NCBI GenBank assembly: GCA_036927565.1
Contig: JAYESD010000001.1
Location: forward strand, 268,657,560 to 268,721,559
Source of the DNA: Tuctoria greenei
Taxonomy: Eukaryota; Streptophyta; Magnoliopsida; Poales; Poaceae
DNA: 64,000 nucleotides
Reading direction: 5' to 3'
Shown here one piece after another: positions 39,924 to 51,390 of this stretch. Below the pieces are notes generated by a model that searched no databases, was not told the origin of the DNA, and saw nothing but the letters and a program-made list of their open reading frames with translations. The translations under genes and the position numbers were made by a program. The first letter of the stretch is position 1; the number at the start of each line of letters is the position of its first letter.

Positions 39924-42311
39924 TGTAACACACATATTTTATGTGCATAAATTTGAGCAAAGTATAGAACATTCAAGTCTGCATTTTTGTGTGAATTTTG
40001 AAGTTACGAGTAGCAAACGTTGAAGTTTGAATTTGAAATCAAGTCAAAAGAAAAGAAAAGGAAAAAAGAAAAGGAAAAAAGAAAAGGAAAAAGAATAAAA
40101 CCCCCCTAATGGGCCAAATTTCCCACCCCGTCCCAATTTTCCCTTCCCTCACTCGCAGCCCAACAACCCCCACTCTCTCTCTTCTCTCTCTACCGCACGG
40201 GACCCATTTGTCATCCCTTCCAGGGAGCAACCGTCGCCTCCCTCTCCTTCCCGCGCCCACGCCGCACACCCCCCTCCAACTGCCGTCCCACGCGTGGATT
40301 TCAACTGGGAAACCACCCCTTCGCACGCACCGACAACCACCGCACGCGCTACCTCTATAAAATCCCCCCTCTCTTTCTTCTTCTCTGCACTCAAACCCTA
40401 GCCAAACGCCATTCTCAGTACGTTGTGAGCGTTCCCGACGATCCAGAGCCTAACCTTCGCTCCTCCCTTCTCTAATCGCATTGCCTTGTCACCAGGAGCA
40501 CGCCGGGCAAGTTGGTGCGGAGATTTAGCCGAGGATTCGCCGAGTTCGACGAGTGCCGACGCCAACCAACGCCGCCTCTCGTCGTCGACCCCTCTCCGGC
40601 CAATTTCGCACCCCAAAACCCCCCGAGGTATGCTCCACTCTCTCCCCTCTTCCGTTTAGTGTATAGCACGCATAGGATTAGGCGACGTTTGGCCGATTTG
40701 GCCAAACGCCGGCAAGGTCGCCGCCGCGGGCGCCGTGCGATGCCGCGCGCGCGCGAGGTCAGCGCTGTCGGGGCGACGTGGCCGAATCTCGACCCTCGGT
40801 TCAAACCGAACGGCCGAGATTAAAACGTTAGATACCGGTTCGCCATAATAAAATCTCGCGCGTTCATTTTAAAATCAACGACCCATGTTCAAACATCTTT
40901 TCTCGCCGCTGGTTTTGCACCGAGGCCCCTGGAATCTTGCGGGCTACCCCCTGGATGCCTCTGGAATTCAAGTCTAACCCCTAGATTTAGCAATCTAACC
41001 CCTAGACTCTCTGGAAATGGATTTAATCAATTAATTAAGCAATCTAGCCCCTGGAAACTTATGGAATTATGTGTTTAGACCCTGTACAGTGTAGGAAAAT
41101 TACAAGGAAGTCTCTGAGGTTTTATTTAATTGTTGAATATTGTTTATATGAGTATTTAATGTGTAGAAAATAGATAAAATAGTAAATAAATATAAAAATT
41201 GTAGGAAAATTTGTATAGAATATTTTTATACTGTAATTAATTTGTAGAGTGCAAATAAAATATATTTTAACCATGGAAAATTTATTAAAAATGTTTAAAA
41301 TACATTTTGGCCATAGAAAATTCAGTAAAAATGATTTTAGGCCATAAATAAATCCTAAAATGTAAGATAAATATAAAATGCATATTTTGGCTATGTAAAA
41401 TAATAAATGCTTCGTAGGGACGCATTAGTATAAAATTTCATGCTTATGTGTATGTTGTGATGCCATGTATTGTGTGCTCTTTACTTATTTATCTTTTATT
41501 TCTCTTTGCCATGCTTGGGCAATATATTTAGAGTCGTACTACGACCCCAACTTTAATCTTCAAGACCAAGACTTCGTCAACAACAAGGTCTTCAAAGAAG
41601 GCAAGTGCCCTTGACCATCTTGTACCAATTTTAGGATTTTAGTTAGATGCATACTAAATAAAATGATGTACTATTTCATGATACATGTCTTGTTCCATAT
41701 AATTCCTTGTCACCTGAATTAGGATTGGGAAGTAGATAGGTTTTAATTATGCTTAGCCATGCTTAGACATTGGGAATGGGATTTCATACAAATGTGACAA
41801 ATCATACTTTATGATTACTTTAATCATGATGGACACAATAGTAGAGGATAGGAATATGGTGGTTGGATAGTTTTGGCATGGTGCAATTTGCACGAGACCC
41901 GGGATTAGGTTTGGTACCACCAGATTCTAAGGATCGATTTATAGAGGAAGCCACTAAGCTTTATAGTACCACTACGAGACTGAGATGGGGCAGCTTGGTC
42001 AATTAATTAGGTTTCTCCCGATGAAATGCTAGTAGTTGGATGGTGCGGGGAATGATGCAGGGGTACTGCTCTGGGAACCGCAAGGCTCAAGAGGGGCTCT
42101 GAGGCAGAGGGTTACTCCGGAAATGCCTTAGTGGTGGAAAACTTAGAGGGCTAGCACTAGTCGGGAGTACCTTTGCAAAGACCATGAAGTGATCTCCTGG
42201 CCACACACCTACGAAAGTGTGAAATGTGGTTGATCACCACTGGCTACATGGAGGTTTACTCAGTCCACCTGGCAACAGGGGATGAAATCACTGCTTGTGG
42301 GTAAAGGGTAC
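39924..42311 (+). mobile_element. Tekay-related Gypsy LTR, interrupted at its 3' side
   Basis: It begins TGTAACACAC and has a TATA box (CTCTATAAAATCCC, about 40353) and a pyrimidine-rich leader region. It shares organisation and short blocks with the 10224-20251 LTRs: a GATCTCCTGGCCACACACC block, GGCTCAAGAGGG and GTGGGTAAAG. It is clearly a different, diverged family. The end is missing because another LTR starts at 42312. The left flanking pentamer is TTCCC. The ORFs in the GC-rich leader are not supported as genes. Confidence 0.75.
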
Positions 42312-42898
42312 TGTCGGTACCCCGTAGACCGGGTACCCTCGCGCACAAAGAGAAAACGGCTAAGGACTCGGCATTTACTTGGAGGCAGAGTCCGAGGCTA
42401 CCACGTCGTGGAGGAAAGGACCAGATCCTACCTCCCCACCGGGGCGGGCTCCCGGGATGCCACGTGGCCGGCAGGACCGGACCCTCGCCTTCCCGCCGAG
42501 GCGGGCTCCGGGGCAGCCACGTGGCACACAGAACCAGACCCTCGCCTCCCTGTCGAGGCAGGCTCCGAGGCTGCCACGTCGCTGGCAGAACCGGACCCTC
42601 GCCTCCCCGTCGAGGCGGGCTCCGGGGCTGCCACGTAGCCATTGGAACCCCCGGGACCAGGCCCGTCTACCTGCAGGGAAGGGCTCCGGAACTACCATGT
42701 GGCCCGCAGGGTTGAGCCTCCGCCCTTTCGCGGAGGAGGGCTCTAGAGGTGCCACGTGGCCTGTACAGCCGGGGCTCGACTCCCCGCAGAGGCAGACTCC
42801 GGTGCGACCACGTGGCAGACGGCCAACTCAATGCGGTAGGAGGCTGCAGTAAAGGAAAGAGTGCGCTGCTCAGACAGACATTAAGTACGCGCGCCTTT
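42312..42898 (+). mobile_element. Tat-family LTR, 5' part, with G-box array
   Basis: It begins TGTCGGTACCCCGTAGACC and matches the LTRs of the element at 43056-57228. It contains about seven units of roughly 60 bp, each with a CCACGTGGC-type palindrome. It is cut at 42898 by an inverted Tekay LTR within the word TTAAGTACGCGCGCCTT. The rest should lie beyond the window. Confidence 0.8.
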
Positions 42899-43055
42899 TG
42901 TGACGCCCGGTTCCGAAAAATGAACTAAGCTAACGCATATGTGTGCCCAGGATGTTCAACACACATATACGAGTGCAATCACAAACGATATACAGATAAT
43001 TACCACAAGACAGGATTAATTAACCAAATTTTAATACACAAACCAGATTATCCTC

Positions 43056-44092
43056 TGTCGATACCCTGCAGACCGGGTACCCCCGCGCACAGGAGAAAAC
43101 CGCTAAGGACTCTGCCCCTGCTTAAGGGGTCGAATCCAAGGCTGCCACGTCGAGGAGGGAAGGACCAGATCCTACCTCCCCGTCAGGGGGGGCTCCCAAG
43201 CTGCCACGTGGCTGGTAGGACCGGACCCACGCCTTCCCGCTGAGGCGGGCTCCGGAGCCGCCACGTGGCCGATCGGGGCCTCAGGGCCAAGCCCGCGTCC
43301 TCGCAGGGGAAGGCACTAGAGATACCACGTGGCCTGCAGGGCTGAGCCCCCACCCCTCCATAGGGGTGGGCACCGAATGCGCCACGTGGCCTGATCCGTC
43401 AAGTGCTTTACTTCCCGCAGAGGCAGGCTCCGGCGCAGCCACGTGGCGGATGGCCTACTCAGTGCGGTAGGAAGCTGCAGTAAAGGAACGTGTGCGCTGC
43501 TTAGACAGGCATTAAGTACGCGCGCCTTCCCCAGGCAGGCAGAGTCGCGCTTGCGAAAGTCAAGGCTCCAGTGTCCTGTCTTGTCCAAGTAGCCAGTACA
43601 GACCCACGCCGCAAGACGGACGAATGGGCCACGAGGACAAGACGGACGAGACGTGCACCGCCATCATCACCAACTATGTGTAGCCCTGGCGCACGACGCG
43701 ACGGGACGACACATTGAAGCCCCTGACACAGGGAAGTGGATAGCAATTAATCCTAGATCTTGTATAGGATTTGGCTCTCCCCGGGACCACCTGTCGGGTC
43801 CTGGGTCTCACCTTGTAACAGCAGAATCCTTGAACTATAAAAGGACTCGGCAGACAACCTGCCCAAGGGACGAAAAACTAGACCAAGGCTCATACACGCT
43901 CAAGCAAGGCAATACACAAACACTCCCGTGGACGTAGGGTATTACGCTCCGGTGGCCCGAACCACGTAAATCCCCTGTGTTCATCATCCTGCTGTGTTCG
44001 ATCTCCTGGGACTAGCCCTCAAGAATCCAAAGAACCTCCGCGGGCTGCTCTCTAAGCAGGTCCGGGGGAAGTGTCGTTTACGACCTTCGACA
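43056..44092 (+). repeat. 5' LTR of the Tat element
   Basis: The LTR is 1037 bp, TGTCGATACC to TTCGACA. G-box palindromes (CCACGTGGC) occur near 43205, 43260, 43325, 43382 and 43440. A TATA box (CTATAAAAGGACT) lies near 43837. It differs from the 3' LTR at many scattered sites, so the insertion is older than the SIRE element. Confidence 0.92.
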
Positions 44093-44093
44093 T

Positions 44094-45952
44094 TTGGCGC
44101 GCCAGGTAGGGGGCTTTTTCCCCGTCAAGATCTCCACCAGCAGTAATGGTGAACGACCAATCCAACGCCGGATCATCCAGGGCGCAGTCGCGGTGACAGA
44201 CAGTGGCGGAGGATCAGGCGTCTCCCGCTCTAGGGCAGGCTACCGCTCTAGGGCAGGAAGGTCAGGACCTTCGTGTCGCCCTGCAGTCACTTCGCCGGCT
44301 GCAGGCCGACACGCCACCCCATGGCGTACTCCGGCTGTGACAGCAATCACGGCGCCACCGGCTGCAAGCCCGAAGAGTGCTCTCGCGACAGCGCGCGCTA
44401 CTCCACAACCCTCCTACTGGGGATGCCCCTCAGGGAGCAGCTCAGGAGTGGATCAACGACGTCGACCACCTCGTCACCGCCGCACTCAACGCGCCTCCGC
44501 CAAGGGAGACACATGCCCAGCTGATGCATGTGTCATTGTCGCGAACACTGACAATCGACCGGTGGACAGCAGACTCGCGCTCAACCAGGATCTCAACAAC
44601 AGATCTGAGTACCGGGCTGCAGCGCCGCAGGGCCGGAGAGGGCTGCTGAGTCACCATCGAGCGTCAGAGGGAACGTCGGCACAACCTCGAGGCAGATTAC
44701 AGCGTGTCGGGCCCCGTGTCCCAGGCTCATGCTGTGCCTCCACTACACCAGACGTACGTCGCGCCTCCACCGCACCAGGCGTACGTCGCGCCTCCTGCAC
44801 AGGCGCATGCAACACCACTCCAGCACCAGGTGTGCGCAGGCCCGCCTGCTCACCCAGGGTATGCGCTGCCGCTACCGGCACCAGTCAACCCTAGCCAAGG
44901 GTGTGCAGCGCTAGCGCCTCACCTCCATTTCGTGGTCTGGCCACAAAAGTTCCGGCCGCACATGCCCTAGAAGTATGACGGGAGCATCAACCCGAGCGAG
45001 TTCCTGCAGATCTACACCACTGCGATACTAGCTGCAGGAGGCGACGAGTCCATTATGGCTAACTACTTCCCCATCGTCCTGACTGGCCCAGCTCGGTCAT
45101 GGCTCATGAACCTGCCCCAGGGGTCCATAACCTCCTGGGATGAGTTGTGCCGATAGTTCGTGGCTAACTTCGGCAGTTCCTACAAGCGCCCCGACACCGA
45201 GCTTGACCTCCACGCCGTTAGACAGCGCGCTGGAGAGTCGCTGCGATCGTTCATCCAGCGGTTCTCCCAGGTACGGAACACCATCCCTCATGTTGCTAGC
45301 GCATCAGTTATCGTCGCGTTCAGACAAGGTGTGAGGGACAAGAAGATGCTCGAGAAGCTAGCCACGCACGAGGTACATGATGTCTCCGAGCTATTCTCCC
45401 TGGCAGACAGATGTGCTAGGGCAGTTGAGGGGCGCAACTGGCACTCCCAGCCATCCTCAGAAGCAAGGGAAGCCACCCCAACTGAGGAAGGAGCCTCTGC
45501 GAGGAGCGGCGGCAAGAAGAAGAAGAAGGGCAGTGGCAAGAACAGGCCAAAGCCCAGGCAATGGCGGTTGCAGCGCCCGACAGAGCCCGAGCGTCGCGCC
45601 GAGACAAACGCCCTAGGCAGTCGCCTGATCCCGAGGAGCCTGACTTCAAGTGCCCGATGCACCGTACAAATAGCCATAGTGCTAGCGAGTGCCAGGAAGT
45701 GAAGAGATTTGTGGAACGATTCTGCGAACAGAAACAGAGGCAACAGCTCCAGGAGGGTGCACCCCCCGCCAGAGGGAGGGCAAGCAGAAGGCTGATCCTA
45801 AGAAGGAGGATGACAGTGAGATGGGGTTCCAGGAACCCCAGCGGGCGGTCAAGGCCGTCTTCGAGGGTGGCGACTCCGACTCCAGCAGTGATAAGGAGCG
45901 CCGCAAGACCCTCCATGTCATCTATGGGGGAGCCACCGACCCCACATCCTGA
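44094..45952 (+). pseudogene. Gag of the Tat element, broken
   Basis: After the PBS a Pro/Ala/Ser-rich frame leads to the gag domain: KYDGSINPSEFLQIYTT, ARSWLMNLPQGSITSW, then from 45160 FGSSYKRPDTELDLHAVRQR, FRQGVRDKKML and SLADRCARAVEGR. In-frame TAG codons at 44968-44970 and about 45154-45156 interrupt it, where homologues have Gln or another sense codon. Frame shifts follow near 45560-45780, separating a Cys/His-rich CPMHRTNSHSASEC motif and an acidic Ser-rich tail. It cannot give full-length Gag. Confidence 0.85.
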
Positions 45953-46027
45953 AACGCGGTGAAAACCCTACGACGGGCAGTGGCTGCAGTGACCCCCACC
46001 CCAAGTCCGGCTCCCTACCACAAGTAG

Positions 46028-49000
46028 ATGAGCACGACAATCAGCTTTGACGCTTCTGACTGCCCGAAGAACATGGCAGGGGCAAGAGTGCTCCCGCTGC
46101 TGGTGTCCCCGACCATCGCCAACGTGAAGGTCTTTCACGTGTTGATAGATGGAGGGGCGGGCCTCAACCTCATCTCCACGGCGGCTTTCCGACAGCTGCA
46201 ACTGCCAATGTCCCAGCTCACACCCTCGAGCCCGTTCTCGGGTGTCGGACCTGGGCAAATCCTCCCGTATGGTAACATACGCCTCCCGGTGACCTTCGGG
46301 ACCCCGGAGAACTACCGTACGGAGAGCGTTTTATTCGACGTGGCAGACGTCGACCTCCCCTTCAACGCAATCGGGAGGCCAGCCCTCTATAGGTTCATGG
46401 CTGTAGCCCACTACAGCTACCTCGTCCTGAAGATGCCGACGCCTTCCGGTGTCCTCAAGATCAGAGGGGACCGCTCAGCCGCAGTGTCAGCCTTGGAGTA
46501 GCTCCAAGCACTTGCAGCGGGGAGGGCTCCGGCCCCAGGAGGCTCGAAGGAGAGTCAGCCAGAGCAAGGCCCGGCGCAGCGAGCCTCCACTGCTGCACCT
46601 CGTGTGCAACCTGCCAACGGCGACGACGTCCCTGTGAAGGTCGTCAGGATTGGCTCCGAGGCTGCCCAGACAACCCGTATCGCGGGGAACCTGGACAGCA
46701 AATAGGAATGCACGCTCATCACCTTCCTCTGGGACAACGTCGATGTGTTTGCATGGCAACCATCCCAAATGCCCGGTATCCCCAGGGAGGTGATTGAGCA
46801 CCATCTGAAGATCTACCCCGACGCCCGACCGGTACAGCAGAAGCCCAGGAAACAGTCCATCGAGCGGCATAACTTCATCCGTGAAGAAATCAAGAAGCTG
46901 CTCGATGCTGGTTTCATCTGGGAGGTTCACCACCCAAGGTGGTTGGCCAACCCTGTTGTCGTTCCCAAGGCTGGCGGGAAGCTCCGGATGTGCATCGACT
47001 ACACCAATCTCAATAAGGCATGTCCCAAGGATCCATTCCCTCTTCCTAGGATAGATCAAATAGTAGACTCAACATCAGGCTATGACCTTCTGTGTTTCCT
47101 AGATGCGTATTCCGGTTTTCACCAAATACCTATGTCTAGGGAAGATGAGGAACACACTGCTTTCATAACAGTAGATGGCCTGTATTGTTATGTCTCCATG
47201 CCTTATGGTCTCAAGAATGCTCTCTCCACCTTTGTACGTGCAATGCATAAGACATTCGGGGACCTCATTAGAGATCTGGTAGAGGTGTATGTCGACGACA
47301 TCGTGGTAAAAATCAGGGACAGCACATCCCTATTAGACAACCTGCCCTCAGTCGGTTCATCTCAAGACCGGCTGAGCGAGCCCTGCCCTTCTTCAAGATT
47401 TTGCAGAAGTCAGGCCCCTTTGAGTGGACTGAGGTAGCTGAAGCAGCCTTCCAGGAGCTCAAGAAACACCTGACGACGCTACCCATTATGGTGGCGCCAA
47501 AACCCGGCGAACCGCTCCTGTTGTACATCACCGCAACAACGGAAGTGGTCAGCATGGTCTTGGTTGCAGAGCGGTCGGAGCTACTACCGCAACAAGCACC
47601 AGAAGGAGCCCCAGAGGGGGAGGCCGAGCCTCAAGGCCCGAATCCAGAAGATCCCCCCTGCTGTGAGTTCCAGTGACCAAGTGCCTTACGGGTCCCAAAC
47701 CCCGGAGGCCCAGCTAGACCCTGGGAGCCACATTCCCCAGGATGCAGACGCATTGCAAGGAGCCCCAGACCCCCCGGGGAGGGTTCGGACCTCCCAACGG
47801 CCAGTCTACTACGTCAGTGAGGTCCTCCATGAAGCAAAAACAAGATATTTGGAGGTACACAAACTGCTGTATGCAGTGCTCATAGCGTCGAGGAAGCTCT
47901 GGAATTACTTCCAAGCTCACCGGGTTTCAGTGGTCACCTCCTTCCCACTGAAAACCGTACTCCACAGCCCCAATTCGACTGGCAACATTGCCAAGTGGGC
48001 AGCGGAGCTGGCTGAGTTCGAGCTGGAGTTCTTACCTCGACATGCAGTCAAAAGCCAAGAACTGGCGGACTTCTTGGCCGAATGGACCCCATCGCCAAGC
48101 AACCCGGGGGCCCGGACAATGGCGAAACGGTGCCCAAGGCTCCATTTTTCACTGAGACCCCCTGGACACTCTACTTCGACGGCTCTTCGCGGAAGCAGGG
48201 GGCCGGGGTCCTGCTCCTCACCCCAACTGGAGAGCAGTTCAAGTACATGGTGCGCCTCGACTTCAAGGCGACAAACAACATGGTGGAGTATGAAGCCCTA
48301 ATCTTTGGGCTGAAGACTGCCCTAACCGTCAATGTCCGACAGCTTCTAGCTAAAGGTGATTCTCAACTGATCATCAAGCAAGCCAGAGGAGAGTGCAGCT
48401 GCAATGACCCTCAATTAGCAGCATACCTGCTGCACGTCCGGAAGCTGGAAAAGGACTTTGAAGTCTTGGACTTGTGCCATGTACCCCGAGCCGACAACTC
48501 AGTCGCGGACGACCTGTCAACGAAGGCCTCCACAGGGGCCCCAGTGCCACAAGGAGTCTTCACAAGGACGTTACCGCGACCAACCGCCCGAGCAGCCGAA
48601 CCGGGCGAAGGGGGCGAGCCCAGCACCTCGAAGCTGGCAGTCCCAGCGACCCTACTACCATGGAGTCCGCCAAGGATTGTATGCGCCATCGGGGGCTCCG
48701 AGCTACCGGGCGCCCAAGATCTAGAGGCTCAAGCAAGTCCCGATGCATGGATCTCGGAGGTCCGGGACTACTTGAAAGACAATATCCTTCCCAAAGAACA
48801 TGCCCTGGCAGAAAGGATTGTTTGCTTGGCTAAAAGGTACACGCTGGTGGAAGGGGATCTCTACCAGTGTGGCGCCAACGACATCCTACTGCGATGCATT
48901 ACCCGGGAGGAGGGCTGCGACCTGCTCGCAGAGATCCATGGAGGCGAGTGCGGGAACCACGCGTCCTCCCGCACGCTGGTCGGTAAAGCCTTTTGGCATG

Positions 49001-49981
49001 GCTTTTACTGGCCGACAACACTCCAGGATGCCGCCGAGATGGTAAAGAGATGCAAGGCGTGCCAGTTCCATGCCAAGCAGATCCACACACCAGCTCAGGC
49101 GCTGCAGATGATCCCTCCCTCATGGCCATTCGCTGTATGGGGGTTGAACATCCTGGGACCCTTTCCCAGAGTCGGAGGATTCCGGCATCTCTACGTCGCC
49201 GTAGATAAGTTCACCAAGTGGCCGGAAGCCGCCCCAGTTGTCACCATCAACAAGCAGTCAGCAGTGAAATTCATCAAGTCGATCGTCTGCTGGTTCGGGG
49301 TCCCGAACAGAATCATAACTGATAACGGGACCCAGTTCACAAGTGTAGCGTTCCAGGAATACTACGAGGACCTGGGGATCCAAGTCTGCTATGCATCAGT
49401 TGCTCATCCAGAGAGCAATGGGCAGGTCGAGAGAGCCAATGCAGAGATCCTCAAGGGCCTCAAGACTCGCACATTCTCACACCTTGAGAAGCATGGTGCA
49501 AATTGGGTGGATGAGCTTCCGTGTGCGCTGTGGGCTAGCCGGACATCAATCAGCCGGGCCACGGGGGAAACGCCTTTCTTCTTGGTGTACGGGGCAGAGG
49601 CCGTCCCCCCCCCCAGAAATTACCATGGGCTCCCCCCATGCCCGGAGGTACGACGAAGCCGCGCAGGACCAGCTCCGGCGTGAAGACCTGGACCTAGTCG
49701 ACGAGGGACGAGTGCGAGCGGCTCTCCGAAATGCACGGTACAGGCAGGCGCTCTGGCGCTACCATCAGAGGATCGTGCGGAGTAGGGAAATAAAGGTAGA
49801 CGACCTGGTGTTGCGCCGCATACTCTCCCGGGAAGGGTCTAACAAACTCTCCCCCAGCTGGGAGGGTCCCTTTCGGGTAACAGAGGTTTGCCGCCCAGGA
49901 TGCGTCCGCCTGGCTACGGAGGATGGACAGCGATTACCCAACCCATGGAACATCGAGCACCTCCGTAAGTTCTACCCCTAG
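46028..49981 (+). pseudogene. Pol of the Tat element, broken
   Basis: Domains are in Gypsy order. Protease is DGGAGLNLISTAAF (about 46150), with the usual Asp-Gly-Gly variant of this lineage. Reverse transcriptase runs 46745-47320 with RMCIDYTNLNKACPKDPFPLP and the catalytic VYVDDIVV. The RNase H-connection region spans 47400-48100. A second, Tat-type RNase H starts at 48160 (LYFDGSSRKQGAGVLL). Integrase follows (GFYWPTTLQDAAEMVKRC; TDNGTQFTSVAF; PESNGQVERAN) and then the C-terminal region to 49981. Faults are TAG codons at 46498-46500 and 46704-46706, a deletion just after the catalytic Asp pair, several frame changes at 47400-48110, and a frameshift in a C-run near 49605-49615. The product would be inactive. 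Confidence 0.9.
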
Positions 49982-50757
49982 ACTAGGGTTGGGGCAATGC
50001 TATTTCATTGTAAAAGTTACATACTGCCTCAGGACAGCACTTAGGATAAGGCGATGGGGCTCCGAGTGCACATTCTGCTTAGCCTGGTCCATAACCCTAA
50101 GTAGGTGCACTCGACTCCATTTGACACCCAGGCCGGGTTATTCCCCTCGTAAAGTTTGCTCCATCTTATGAGAAACTACAATGAAAGAATGTTGTCCTGC
50201 CTGGTATAGGGTTTGTCAATTCAAAAATTATCTTTAATTTTTATGATGTTGCTGAAAGCCCGCCATAGCTCGTGATCTATCATGAGCGTTGTCGTTTCCC
50301 CCCTGCTTTAGCAATAGTGGGAGCCTTGCTGTCTGGACTGTAGGTGAGGTTGCTTGAGGTACCTGCAATGCGCCTGGGGCCTCGGATGTTCCAATACTCG
50401 GGGTCTGTGTGTTCAGATGGTCTCCCACGGAAAAGGTTTACGCCAAGCGGGAGGTCCAGGGCCACAACCTGCTTAGCCTGGTCCTGTACCCTAAGCCTGT
50501 GCGCTCTGCCTCCCCAGCGCTACAGCCGAGTGCTGGGGGCCAGATGGACCACCCTTGGGTAGTTTGGACGATGAGTCCTAGGCGCAGAAGCACTGAATTA
50601 CCCAAGCCCCACGAGTCAGCCCAGGATCGTAAGTCAAGCGACACTACAAAAAGAGCAGGGGCAAAGTGACCAGCGGACAGAATTACTTCTCTTTTTTGAT
50701 CTATGTACAGGTCTTTGAGGAAGTTATTCCAGCAACCACCGCCAGAATACCCGCGAA
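49982..50757 (+). other. Non-coding spacer after pol of the Tat element
   Basis: No domain is recognisable. It contains two loosely similar blocks around GCTTAGCCTGGTCC...ACCCTAAG (50078-50105 and 50470-50495), hinting at an old internal duplication. Confidence 0.45.
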
Positions 50758-51247
50758 GATGGCGGGCACCGCCAGCCTGAAGCTCCGGCGGCACCCCCAA
50801 GGGGCCCGCTGTCGACCTCTCGCTGAAGATGGCGGGCACCACCAGCCTGAAGCTCCGGCGGCACCCCCAGGGGGCCCGCTATCGACCTCTCGCTGAAGTT
50901 GGCGGGCACCGCCGGCCTGAAGCTCCAGCGGCACCCCCAGGGGGCCCACTGTCGACCTCTCGCTGAAGTTGGCAGGCACCGCCGGCCTGAAGCTCCGGCG
51001 GCACCCCTAGGGGGCCCGCTGTCGACCTCTCGCTGAAGATGGCAGGCACCACTAGCCTGAAGCTCCGGCGGCACCCCCAGGGGGCCCGCTGTCGACCTCT
51101 CGCTGAAGATGGCGGGCACCGCCGGCCTAAAGCTCCGGCGGCACCCCCAGGGGGCCCGCTGTCGACCTCTCCATAAAGATGGTGGCCACCGCGGAACTGA
51201 AGCTCCAGCGGCACCCCCAGGGGGGCCGCTGTCGACATACCTGCATA
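50758..51247. repeat. Seven tandem 70-bp repeats in the Tat element
   Basis: Units begin at 50758, 50828, 50898, 50968, 51038, 51108 and 51178. Each contains GGCGGGCACC, CTGAAGCTCC, GCGGCACCCCC and CTGTCGACCTCTCGCTGAA. The period is exactly 70 bp, so the reading frame changes from copy to copy and the ORFs through it are artefacts. It sits between the 3' ends of the sense pol and the antisense ORF. Confidence 0.95.
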
Positions 51248-51390
51248 CTCAGCTACGACAATGCTACCTATGAATCCTAGGCTCCTCCTGCACCGGTCCG
51301 CCCTAAATCCTAAGTATATGATAGGTGTGCCCATAACAACTGGCCACGCCTGTCAGGGGCCATACTTTGGGGGACGGCAGGTCCTGGAAG

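Noticed and set aside
40109..40823. ORFs in the GC-rich part of the LTR at 39924-42311 as host genes
   Set aside because: They lie in the leader region of an LTR, have no known domain, and are open on both strands because of base composition.
42375..42852. Overlapping 120-160 codon ORFs on both strands
   Set aside because: They arise from the roughly 60-bp G-box repeat units of the Tat LTR. Open frames in several phases are expected from GC-rich repeats.
50758..51247. CRISPR-like regular repeats
   Set aside because: The 70-bp units are directly adjacent with no unique spacers, and the DNA is a plant retrotransposon. It is a simple tandem repeat.
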